From: Bacteroidales bacterium | GTDB lineage: Bacteria > Bacteroidota > Bacteroidia > Bacteroidales > Muribaculaceae | Direction: 5' to 3' | DNA length: 49,212 bases | Assembly (NCBI GenBank): GCA_019416285.1 | Contig: DXXM01000024.1 | Span: forward strand, 1-49,212 | Shown here: positions 1 to 6,576 of the stretch, piece by piece | Numbering within the stretch: position 1 is the first letter of the stretch | Layout of the letters: each line of letters begins with the position of its first letter | Notes under the pieces: generated by a model | Told to the model about the DNA's origin: nothing | Databases searched by the model: none | The model's input: only the letters and a program-made list of their open reading frames with translations | Translations under genes and position numbers: made by a program

Positions 1-80
1 ATGCCGTTGCGTCGCGCTATCTCGCGGATGCTCATCCCCTCGCGGCGATGAGACAAAATAATGGATGTTTTTTCCTCCAT
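1..80 (-). CDS. istA: IS21 family transposase IstA, N-terminal fragment cut by window edge
   Basis: Reading the minus strand from the ATG at 78-80 gives a protein beginning MEEKTSIILSHRREG and continuing MSIREIARRNG before the window ends. The segment GMSIREIARRNG is a typical helix-turn-helix of IstA proteins, which recognise the element ends and catalyse transposition together with the ATPase IstB. Only about 26 codons are visible, so family assignment rests on this motif plus the repeated terminus just upstream (150-200). No istB is in the window. Confidence 0.7.
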   Translation of the reverse strand, partial: MEEKTSIILSHRREGMSIREIARRNG

Positions 81-149
81 GTGTAACATTTTATGGACAC
101 GTTGATAGGTTTATTTTATCAACAAATCCGGGTTAAACTTACCCATGGG

Positions 150-200
150 GTGGGTCCCTTTTCAATTGCTATACGGGTCCCTTTTCAAATGTTAGATGCA
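150..200. repeat. IS21-like terminal repeats
   Basis: GGGTCCCTTTTCAA occurs at 152-165 and again at 175-188, a 23-bp period. The reverse complement of the whole 51-bp block recurs at 49160-49212 with only a few substitutions and a one-base shift. These are probably transposase-binding repeats of the element end. Confidence 0.75.
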
Positions 201-236
201 CCGTAATCAGCGGCAATGCGATAGATAGCTTCCCAG

Positions 237-944
237 TTACGCTGTTTTATAAGAGGTGAGTTTTTCCGGAGTATATCCAAGAAGTTGGTTAATACACTTC
301 TTAAGGATTTCATCTCGACTCTCTGCAGGAAGATCTTTTGCAGTTGGCTCCGCTGCCAGTCCTGATGAAGTTAGCATTGTCTCTGGAATGAAACGCTGTA
401 TACGCGGTCTTCTGCAACGAGTTTCTACATTGGCAGCAGGAGCGCCTTCAGACATTTCGATCTCTGTTATATTAGAGCCGGCGACAAATGCATACAACGT
501 TATCAATACATTCAATCAAAAATCAAGTTCTTCTTCTGTTGAAGTCGGAGATATATGCGACTGATCGTTATGCCATGACTTAGCGAGTTCAAGCTTCTGT
601 GACAGCTCCTTATAGCCTTCAATCGGGTTATTTCTCAATCCCCATAGACACGAGAAAGCTTTAACAGCATCGCGCCACGACACGTTTTGGCCGGGTTCAG
701 AAGGCTGGATTTCGCGATGGTTTATGAGATAATACAGTTTTTTCAAGAAGGCCTCAAATTGGGTAAACAGGATATTGAAAGCCACCGATTTATCAATGTT
801 GTTGGCCCCAGGTTTAAAAATATTTGTGAAAGCTCGGTGTAGAAGTGGCCTCATACCGTCAAGTGAGGAGATTGAGGTCGCATCTATTACATTCATCACA
901 GACTTTGCCACTTCTTCGGGTGAGTCAAGCGGAAACCGATAAAT
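237..944 (-). pseudogene. helical HEPN-like gene remnant with internal TGA
   Basis: Two open segments lie in one reading frame, separated only by a TGA at 516-518. The first (911-519) reads GTG-AKSVMNVIDATS... to ...TSTEEELDF. The second (515-240) continues LNVLITLYAFVAGSNITEIE and ends at TAA 237-239. The composition is alpha-helical, with KSWHNDQSHISPT before the stop, resembling HEPN-type or C-terminal helical tails of defence/helicase proteins (an impression, not a match). Coding sense extends upstream of the GTG (YRFPLDSPEEV) to a TAA at 945-947 with no ATG, so the 5' end also appears missing. The most likely reading is a nonsense-mutated, 5'-truncated relic next to an IS. The alternative is two small separate genes, the second starting from TTG at 515. 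Confidence 0.55.
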
Positions 945-1022
945 TTATTTTATATCCGCACCGTCTTTAAGGGCCTGCCCCAACCATGCGAATATACAGA
1001 TGATAGCAACGATAAACGACAT
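945..1022 (-). CDS. small single-pass membrane peptide (25 aa), hypothetical
   Basis: An ATG at 1020-1022 opens a 25-codon frame ending at TAA 945-947. It begins MSFIVAIICIFAWLG and ends with a charged tail, QALKDGADIK. The first 15 residues form one hydrophobic helix, so the product would be a tiny inner-membrane peptide. It sits immediately upstream of, and in frame with, the helical gene remnant at 237-944. It is not recognised as a known family. Translation is unproven, since an ORF this short can arise by chance, but the hydrophobic-then-polar pattern is typical of real small membrane proteins. Confidence 0.35.
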   Translation of the reverse strand: MSFIVAIICIFAWLGQALKDGADIK

Positions 1023-1223
1023 ATCCTACTGCTTTTAGAAGTTTCAAGGAGAGTCAATTGACTCTCATCAGCAAAATTAGCCCCACGCCGGGCAATAACA
1101 CTGCACATAGGGGTTAAATAATATTAATATAGCTTCTGTATTATTCGCACATGGGGCAACGATACTGCGCATCGAAATTAAATAGTAATTCTGTCAAGGC
1201 AGATTGCGTGATATATAAACGTC
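1023..1223. other. AT-rich intergenic remnant with repeats
   Basis: No gene is evident here. It contains a perfect 18-bp palindrome at 1049-1066 (GAGAGTCAATTGACTCTC) and two imperfect 31-bp direct repeats at 1090-1120 and 1154-1184 (about 22 of 31 identical, starting GGGCAA and ending TTAAATA). It lies between the GNAT operon and the relic genes and looks like decayed accessory DNA. Confidence 0.6.
1049..1066. repeat. 18-bp perfect palindrome
   Basis: GAGAGTCAATTGACTCTC equals its own reverse complement. It lies 27 bp upstream of the small membrane peptide start (1022). It could be an operator for a dimeric repressor; there is no T-run that would make it a terminator. Confidence 0.5.
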
Positions 1224-1751
1224 TCATATTCCAAACGCGGCGGAGTAGCTGACTGTCCCGGCGTGGATAGAGGCTGCGGGACGCAGAGGACAGACCATGT
1301 AATATTCCTCAGGGATATTGAAAGGGGCTGAGATGCCATAATCTGAGGCCGGGACATAGCCGGATGCGCTGTAGAAGGAGGGTTCACCCAGGACTACAGC
1401 GCATGAGAAGCCCATTTCGCGGGCAATCGCATGACCGGATTCAATAAGTCTGCGGCCGATGCCTCTCTTCCTCATGTCGGCGGCAACGGCAAGAGGGGCA
1501 GGAGCGACAGCGTCAAATACGCCGATTTTTATGCGGCTGAACATGATGTAACCAACTATTCTGCCGCCACAGAGGGCAACAAGCGACAGTTCAGGAATAT
1601 ATTCAAGCGTTTTGCGGATTCGCCCGACGAGGTTATGCTCGTCGCCGTCAGTATGTTCGGCGGATTCAAACGCAGTTCTTACAAGTTCGCATATACCGGA
1701 AAAGTCACTGTCCCGTTCCGGACGAATTTCTATGTTCATATCGGGGTTCAT
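1224..1751 (-). CDS. GNAT family N-acetyltransferase (YhbS-like)
   Basis: 175 residues, a normal length for a single-domain GNAT enzyme that transfers an acetyl group from acetyl-CoA to an amine. The acetyl-CoA pyrophosphate-binding signature is visible as RKRGIGRRLIESG, preceded by APLAVAADM and followed by MGFSCAVVLGEPSFYSASGY. The last segment is typical of the YhbS/COG3153 group. The start ATG (1749-1751) lies four bases beyond the stop of the upstream GNAT gene (1755-1757), so the two are probably translationally coupled; a second ATG at 1739 (MNIEIRPE) is possible. The substrate cannot be predicted. Confidence 0.85.
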   Translation of the reverse strand: MNPDMNIEIRPERDSDFSGICELVRTAFESAEHTDGDEHNLVGRIRKTLEYIPELSLVALCGGRIVGYIMFSRIKIGVFDAVAPAPLAVAADMRKRGIGRRLIESGHAIAREMGFSCAVVLGEPSFYSASGYVPASDYGISAPFNIPEEYYMVCPLRPAASIHAGTVSYSAAFGI

Positions 1752-1754
1752 ATC

Positions 1755-2279
1755 TCAAAAATCAATGCGATAGAGTATATGGGTACGCAATGGAGAATCC
1801 TCGCTGAGTCGCGGGTGCTCGAACTCGCCGGTCCTGGTCATGCCTATTTTCTGCATCACCCGTTCAGAGGGCTTGTTGACTTTAGCCGTAAACGAATAGA
1901 GCCGCGTCAGCCCCGAGGCCTTTGCGAGTTTCAGGACTTCGCGGGCCGCTTCGGTGGCAAAACCGCGGTTGTGATATTGCGCATCGAGGCGCCAGCCGAT
2001 TTCCACTCCTGACCCGAAACCGGCATCAAAAGCTATCTCATGCAGCCCGACATAGCCTATGAAACGCTTTGCAGATTTGAGTTCCACGGCATAGAGCCCC
2101 CACCCTTTCCGCTGAAACTCATCCTGTATGCGATTGAAAAACGCTTCCGTCTCCTCAGGTGTAAGCACTGAGGGAAAATATCGCATCACGGTTTCGTCGG
2201 CGTTCATCGCGGCAAACAAAGGCAAATCCTCAGGCTTCCAGGAACGCAAAATCAGTCTTTCGGTTTCACGGTAAATCAT
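1755..2279 (-). CDS. GNAT family N-acetyltransferase (RimJ/RimL-like)
   Basis: From ATG 2277-2279 the protein begins MIYRETERLILRSW, the standard opening of the Acetyltransf_3 (RimJ/RimL) group, and carries NRGFATEAAREVLKLA as acetyl-CoA-binding loop and SERVMQKIGM near the C-terminus. The open frame extends 11 codons upstream to a TTG at 2312. However, a Bacteroidales -7 element (TAACTTTG, 2300-2307) lies inside that extension, so transcription would begin downstream of it and ATG 2279 is preferred. It is first gene of a two-gene GNAT operon. The acetyl acceptor is unknown; family members modify ribosomal protein termini, antibiotics or small amines. Confidence 0.87.
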   Translation of the reverse strand: MIYRETERLILRSWKPEDLPLFAAMNADETVMRYFPSVLTPEETEAFFNRIQDEFQRKGWGLYAVELKSAKRFIGYVGLHEIAFDAGFGSGVEIGWRLDAQYHNRGFATEAAREVLKLAKASGLTRLYSFTAKVNKPSERVMQKIGMTRTGEFEHPRLSEDSPLRTHILYRIDF

Positions 2280-2299
2280 ATCAATATCGGATTTTCGTG

Positions 2300-2307
2300 C
2301 AAAGTTA
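2300..2307 (-). promoter_or_regulatory. sigma-ABfr -7 element for GNAT operon
   Basis: On the minus strand this reads TAACTTTG, matching the Bacteroidetes housekeeping -7 consensus TAnnTTTG. Its place 21 bases before ATG 2279 gives a short leader and rejects the TTG start at 2312. Confidence 0.65.
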
Positions 2308-2337
2308 GGCAATCATTCCGAAAATGATGCCGAAATA

Positions 2338-2385
2338 CGAAAAAACAGAGCTATGCAGCGCCGGAAGAGACACTGCATAGCCCTG
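2338..2385 (-). terminator. rho-independent terminator after fructokinase
   Basis: On the minus strand the 13-bp arm CAGGGCTATGCAG (2385-2373) pairs with CTGCATAGCTCTG (2358-2346), with one G-U pair, and is followed by a run of T (2345-2339). A smaller hairpin, CAGCCTG/CAGGCTG, overlaps the fructokinase stop codon just upstream. It ends the GH32-transporter-fructokinase operon. Confidence 0.85.
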
Positions 2386-2433
2386 TCAGAGTCAGTATAG
2401 ATGTAAATACCGCTTTTTGCCAGCCTGCGGAAA

Positions 2434-3312
2434 TCAGGCTGTGAGATTGTGGGGAAGGATAGGCATAGCGCCTTTCTGAGTGCAGACGAAGGCAGAAGTC
2501 TGAACGGCAAGCGCATGAGCTTCGGCCACAGACTTACCTTTAAGGATGCTTGCAATGAAAGCTGCTGTGAATGAATCCCCTGCGCCTACGGTATCGGCCA
2601 CCTCCACTGTCGGCGTAGGCTGGAAGGAGACGTTTCCGGGGGTAAAGACATAGCTGCCGTTGATCCCGCAGGTCAGAATGAGCATTTTCAGATTGTATTT
2701 GCCAAGAAGTATCCAACACTTGTCCTGAAGGTCAATGCCAGGATAGCCGAACATGCGGCTGACGGTCACCAGCTCCTCGTCATTTATTTTCAATATATTG
2801 CAACGCTTCATGGAGTTACACAGAATCTCCTTGTTATAGAATCCCTGACGGAGATTGACGTCAAACACCACGAGGGTATCGTCGGTCTGCGGCATGGCGT
2901 CAAGGAAACTGTTGATTGTGTTGCGCGACACGATATTGCGCTGGGCGAGCGAGCCGAAGCAGACAGCCTTGGTGTTCCGCGCGAGCGATTCGAGCTTCGG
3001 AGTGTAGGGAATATTGTCCCACGCCACATTTTCCTTGATTTCATACTGCGGGATACCGGCCTGGTCAATTTCGACCTGCACGGTACCGGTAGGATACGGC
3101 ACAGTCTCGATGAGATGGTTGAGCCCCTTTGAGGTGAAATTCTCGATGATTTCCCGGCCTAGAGCATCATCGCCCACCGCGCTCACCACACAACTCGGCA
3201 ATCCGAACTGCGATACGTGGTATGCGAAATTGGCCGGTGCGCCACCTATTTTCTTGCCTTCGGGAAGGACATCCCACAGAGCCTCACCCATTCCGATTAC
3301 ATAGTCTTTCAT
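2434..3312 (-). CDS. PfkB family carbohydrate kinase, probable fructokinase
   Basis: 292 residues, typical of a ribokinase/PfkB sugar kinase that phosphorylates a hexose with ATP in the cytoplasm. The N-terminal signature GGAPANFAYHVSQFG (about residues 23-37) binds sugar. The C-terminal DTVGAGDSFTAAF carries the catalytic base Asp, around residue 246, and the anion hole. GEALWDVLPEG at the start is characteristic of bacterial fructokinases. It is the last gene of the GH32 - FHS transporter - kinase operon, nine bases after the transporter stop. The role inferred is fructose to fructose-6-phosphate after fructan hydrolysis. It corresponds in position and type to the fructokinase of the B. thetaiotaomicron levan locus. 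Confidence 0.88.
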   Translation of the reverse strand: MKDYVIGMGEALWDVLPEGKKIGGAPANFAYHVSQFGLPSCVVSAVGDDALGREIIENFTSKGLNHLIETVPYPTGTVQVEIDQAGIPQYEIKENVAWDNIPYTPKLESLARNTKAVCFGSLAQRNIVSRNTINSFLDAMPQTDDTLVVFDVNLRQGFYNKEILCNSMKRCNILKINDEELVTVSRMFGYPGIDLQDKCWILLGKYNLKMLILTCGINGSYVFTPGNVSFQPTPTVEVADTVGAGDSFTAAFIASILKGKSVAEAHALAVQTSAFVCTQKGAMPILPHNLTA

Positions 3313-3321
3313 GTTGCAATA

Positions 3322-4509
3322 TTATTTTATGGTTTTGATTTTCAATGTATAGTAAAGAAGATAGACAACTCCTGCCGTCATGACGGCCACGGCTCCAATC
3401 TGCCCCACGGCGTCGGCCGCATAGCCCATGGCAAGGGGGAACACCGTGCCGCCGAAAAGTCCCATTATCATCAGGCCGGAAACCTCATTCTTTTCACGTG
3501 TGGAATACATGAGAGCCTGCGAAAATACAATAGGAAAGATATTCGAGTTGCCGAAACCGATGAGCGCGAGAGCCACATAAATAGGAGTGAGCGTATCGCA
3601 GACAAAGAGCATAGCCATGGCCACAAGCATCATGACTACACTGATTCCGAAGAAAATCTTCGGCGAGACGGAGCGGAGTATAAAGGCCCCGGCAAATGAA
3701 CCGGCCGTGCGGAAAATAAAGTATATACCAGTGGCGAATCCGGCTTCCTCCAGCGGCAGTCCCAGACGCTCCATGATGATTTTGGGCGCGGTGGTGTTGG
3801 TGCCCACATCTATACCCACATGGCAGATGATTCCGAGAAAACAGAGCAGCACGAAGGGTCGGCCGAGCAGTCGGAGGCACTCCCCTACTCCTGAGGCCTT
3901 GTCGGGGCGCTCCTCCTCGATAGGTGTGGCACCGAGCGCGGAGATGGAAATAAAGCTGATGACTGCGTAGATTACGAAGAGCGCACGCCAGCCGAGTCCG
4001 AATGTCGGCAGATAGGTCGTGGCACCCCACGCCGCGAGAACCGGCGCGAGGAATGAGGCTATAGCCTTGACAAACTGTCCGAAAGTGAGTGTCGAGGCGA
4101 GTCTGTCGCCGCTGATGAGATTAGTGACGAGAGGATTGAGCGAGGTCTGCATAATAGCGTTTCCGATGCCGAGAAGAGAGAACGAGATGAGCATTGTAAG
4201 ATAGCCGTCGCCCGTCACGGGAACAATCAGCGAGGCAGCGGTCACTATGAGACTAAGCATGACGGTCTTTTTGCGGCCTATGCGGTTCATGAGCATGCCG
4301 GTGGGCACGGAGAAGATGAGGAACCAGAAAAACACCAGCGAGGGGAAGAGATTGGCCTGCGAATCGGTCAGGCCGAGATCTTTCTGCACATAGTTGGAGG
4401 CTGTCCCGACGAGATCCACGAATCCCATCGCAAAAAAACAGAGCATCACCGGCACAATCTGAAGCAGAGTGCTCTTCTTATCGGTAGCCAGAGGTTGAGT
4501 TACTTCCAT
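3322..4509 (-). CDS. MFS sugar:H+ symporter, FHS family (fructose importer)
   Basis: 395 residues with about 12 hydrophobic helices. After a short cytoplasmic N-terminus comes LLQIVPVMLCFFAMGFVDLVGTASNYV, then the MFS loop motif MNRIGRKKTVML between helices 2 and 3. The FVDLVG...LGLTDSQANLFPS pattern is typical of the fucose/glucose-galactose (FHS) subfamily found in Bacteroidales PULs. It probably imports fructose across the inner membrane with protons. It sits 12 bases after the GH32 gene and 9 bases before fructokinase in a single operon, which is the main reason to assign fructose rather than another monosaccharide. Confidence 0.87.
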   Translation of the reverse strand: MEVTQPLATDKKSTLLQIVPVMLCFFAMGFVDLVGTASNYVQKDLGLTDSQANLFPSLVFFWFLIFSVPTGMLMNRIGRKKTVMLSLIVTAASLIVPVTGDGYLTMLISFSLLGIGNAIMQTSLNPLVTNLISGDRLASTLTFGQFVKAIASFLAPVLAAWGATTYLPTFGLGWRALFVIYAVISFISISALGATPIEEERPDKASGVGECLRLLGRPFVLLCFLGIICHVGIDVGTNTTAPKIIMERLGLPLEEAGFATGIYFIFRTAGSFAGAFILRSVSPKIFFGISVVMMLVAMAMLFVCDTLTPIYVALALIGFGNSNIFPIVFSQALMYSTREKNEVSGLMIMGLFGGTVFPLAMGYAADAVGQIGAVAVMTAGVVYLLYYTLKIKTIK

Positions 4510-4521
4510 ATTGCAAATATA

Positions 4522-6357
4522 TTATTTTTCGGTATTAATTGAATAGATTTTAAGATTTGATATTTTCGCACCGCCTCCATGACTTCTGACAGTGAGGGTC
4601 GAATAGGGCTCCTCGGGAAATACGAGATTCGTCATCACGAATCGACCATCCTTTCCGAAAACCTCGATGCTCGCGCGGTCTATGAAAATGCGCAGACCGG
4701 TCTTGCCGTCGGGGGAATGTGCGGGAGCCACAGTCACGGCCGGGAAATCCTGGCTGAAATCCACTATTCCGCTTTTCCGGCGGTCAAACCCCAGCTCGTC
4801 AGTGGCGCTGCAGTAGGTCATCACCACGTTCTGCCCCAGGTTATTCGACAGCACGATGTCGATGCTGTCTGATTTCATCGGGTCAATATCCATGAGAATC
4901 TCGCTGATTTCCGGTATGGGATATGCCTTGGGCTTATCGCCGAGATTCAGACGGCCGACAGATTTCAGCAGCGTGCCCCTGATGGCCTCCACCTCAGGCG
5001 AGGGAGTGGACGACACATAGAGCTGACCGTCGGAATCGCGGAAGAGTCCCATCTCGCGGGGAAGAGTGTTGGCGCTTCTGAACTGCATGGTCGGCACTTC
5101 CGGTGCATACTGCCAATTGCTCATCCATCCTATCACCGTGCGGCGTCCGTCGGGTGCGTCACTGAAACTTACGGTGGCGTAATGGTCCTTGCCGTAGTCA
5201 AGCCATTTTGTCGGCACCCTCCCCTCGGCATCCGTGTCGGCCGTAAAGGTCTTGCCGTCAAAATCGCCCACGAAATACTGTGTCGCGCTTCCGCCGAAAG
5301 GTCCGCCGGGATTGAGATTACAGAGAAGCACCCATTTCTTCTCGCCGGTGCCGTCGACAGTCAGTTCGAACAGGTCGGGACACTCCCACACGCCGTCCTG
5401 CGCTCCAAGGCCTTTGCCGAATGAGCTCTGTAGGGTCCACTCCTTCATGTCGGGCGAAGTGAAGATGAGCATTTCGCGGTCGAGAGCATGAGCAAGCACC
5501 AGCGTCCACTCCTTTGTCTCAGGATTCCAGAACATATTGGGGTCGCGCGCCTCGCTTTCGAGAGTCAGCACCGGGTTGCCGGAATAGATGGTGAAGGTCT
5601 GTCCGTTGTCACCGCTCCACGCGAGACTCTGAATCTGACTCACCCCTGCCGAGGTGTACATGGCTACTACAGCATCCTTGCCGAAACCGGTGGAATTGGC
5701 GCCGTCGACCGCGCAGCTTCCGCTGAACACCGTGCCGAGACCGTTGGGCTCGATTGCGGCCGGATGATGCTCCCAGTTGACGAGATCGGTCGACGAGGAA
5801 TGTCCCCAGGTCATATTCTGCCACTTCGAGCCGTAAGGATTCCACTGATAGTAGAGATGCCAGACACCGTCCTTGTAAAACATGCCGTTGGGGTCGTTCA
5901 TCCATCCGTAGAGTGGAGTGTGATGGAAGGCGGGACGGAATTTCTCACGGTTTGTCGTGTCAAATATATCTGTAACGCAGAAATTGTTCCAGCAGGCATC
6001 TTCCTTTGCCTCGCGGACCGTTGCGCGGTTCTGAGAAGTGACCACATTGAGCACCACGTTTTTCCCTTTATATCTTTCGAGGTCAAGAGGCACAGTATAA
6101 TCGACCTTGGATTTTGCAAGACGTACATTGACCGTCCTGTCGAGATTTCCGTCGACAAGCACATTGACGGTGGCCTCGTCATTCGACTCCTGAACGGGGA
6201 GGAGGAGATATTTTCCATCGGTCGTGACGCGGACAAGAGTATTGTTCGTGCCGAGGTGCTCGACCTTGACTCCCGACCCGGCGACAAGATGCTGCGGGGC
6301 GGCGAGGGCCGTTGCCGAAGCAAGCAGCGTCATCATGATATTGGATACTTTGTTCAT
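4522..6357 (-). CDS. GH32 fructan hydrolase (levanase/inulinase/invertase type)
   Basis: From ATG 6355-6357 the protein is 611 residues with a Sec signal peptide (MNKVSNIMMTLLASATALA). A beta-rich N-terminal region (about 25-130, DUF4980-like from memory) precedes the GH32 five-blade propeller. The catalytic residues are visible: nucleophile Asp of WMNDPNG (about 155), transition-state Asp of EARDPNMF (about 272) and acid/base Glu of WECPD (about 325). A GH32C beta-sandwich with RASIEVFG closes the protein. There is no lipobox, so it is probably periplasmic. It is the first gene of the fructan operon. The longer frame from 6399 is rejected because a -7 element lies at 6397-6404. Exo versus endo action and beta-2,6 versus beta-2,1 preference cannot be read from sequence. 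Confidence 0.93.
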   Translation of the reverse strand: MNKVSNIMMTLLASATALAAPQHLVAGSGVKVEHLGTNNTLVRVTTDGKYLLLPVQESNDEATVNVLVDGNLDRTVNVRLAKSKVDYTVPLDLERYKGKNVVLNVVTSQNRATVREAKEDACWNNFCVTDIFDTTNREKFRPAFHHTPLYGWMNDPNGMFYKDGVWHLYYQWNPYGSKWQNMTWGHSSSTDLVNWEHHPAAIEPNGLGTVFSGSCAVDGANSTGFGKDAVVAMYTSAGVSQIQSLAWSGDNGQTFTIYSGNPVLTLESEARDPNMFWNPETKEWTLVLAHALDREMLIFTSPDMKEWTLQSSFGKGLGAQDGVWECPDLFELTVDGTGEKKWVLLCNLNPGGPFGGSATQYFVGDFDGKTFTADTDAEGRVPTKWLDYGKDHYATVSFSDAPDGRRTVIGWMSNWQYAPEVPTMQFRSANTLPREMGLFRDSDGQLYVSSTPSPEVEAIRGTLLKSVGRLNLGDKPKAYPIPEISEILMDIDPMKSDSIDIVLSNNLGQNVVMTYCSATDELGFDRRKSGIVDFSQDFPAVTVAPAHSPDGKTGLRIFIDRASIEVFGKDGRFVMTNLVFPEEPYSTLTVRSHGGGAKISNLKIYSINTEK

Positions 6358-6396
6358 ATTTTTAATGGTGTTATGTCTGTGAGGGTTTTGACATTG

Positions 6397-6404
6397 CAAA
6401 TCTA
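6397..6404 (-). promoter_or_regulatory. -7 element for the GH32 operon
   Basis: The minus strand reads TAGATTTG, matching TAnnTTTG, 39 bases upstream of ATG 6357. It defines the start of the GH32-transporter-kinase transcript and the choice of start codon. Confidence 0.6.
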
Positions 6405-6453
6405 CTAACTATTGGGAAATCACCGCTATTAAAAATCGAGCATTAGGTAGCAC

Positions 6454-6501
6454 AAATGTTGCATTGACCGAAAATTGCAATCAAAGGCTCTGTTTTTCAT
6501 A
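6454..6501. promoter_or_regulatory. candidate operator between GH32 operon and sensor gene
   Basis: AATGTTGC (6455-6462), then TGACCGAAAA and TTTTTCATA, occur in this order. The same three strings (AATGTTGC, TGACCGA, TTTTTCATA) recur in order upstream of susC at 9381-9426. Shared sequence in front of co-regulated promoters suggests binding by the AraC-type domain of the adjacent hybrid regulator. Confidence 0.4.
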
Positions 6502-6511
6502 ATATTATCAT

Positions 6512-6519
6512 TACCTTTG
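6512..6519 (+). promoter_or_regulatory. -7 element for the fructan hybrid sensor
   Basis: TACCTTTG matches TAnnTTTG and is 57 bases upstream of the ATG at 6577, leaving a leader of about 50 bases. Confidence 0.6.
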
Positions 6520-6576
6520 CATGAACATAATGCAAACAGCGTATTCCTGATAAATCTAAAACCATTCTAAAGCCAG

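Larger units (their letters stand above)
1..200 (-). mobile_element. IS21-like element, istA-side end (partial)
   Basis: The minus strand carries the start of an IS21-type transposase gene (1-80). Outside it, at 150-200, lies a terminus made of two copies of GGGTCCCTTTTCAA. A near-identical terminus in the opposite orientation lies at 49160-49212, and similarity between the two stops exactly at 200/201 and 49159/49160. This places the outer edge of the element at 200. IS21-family elements characteristically carry multiple short repeats at their ends. The rest of the element lies outside the window. Confidence 0.75.

Noticed and set aside
516..518. TGA as a selenocysteine or recoded codon
   Set aside because: No hairpin like a bacterial SECIS follows and the context is not a redox protein. 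A nonsense mutation beside an IS is simpler.
1431..2012. Plus-strand open frame across both GNAT genes
   Set aside because: Both GNAT genes on the other strand carry acetyl-CoA-binding motifs and form a coupled operon; the plus-strand frame crosses their boundary.
5488..6408. Plus-strand open frame opposite GH32
   Set aside because: Same reason: the GH32 catalytic motifs on the minus strand explain the region.
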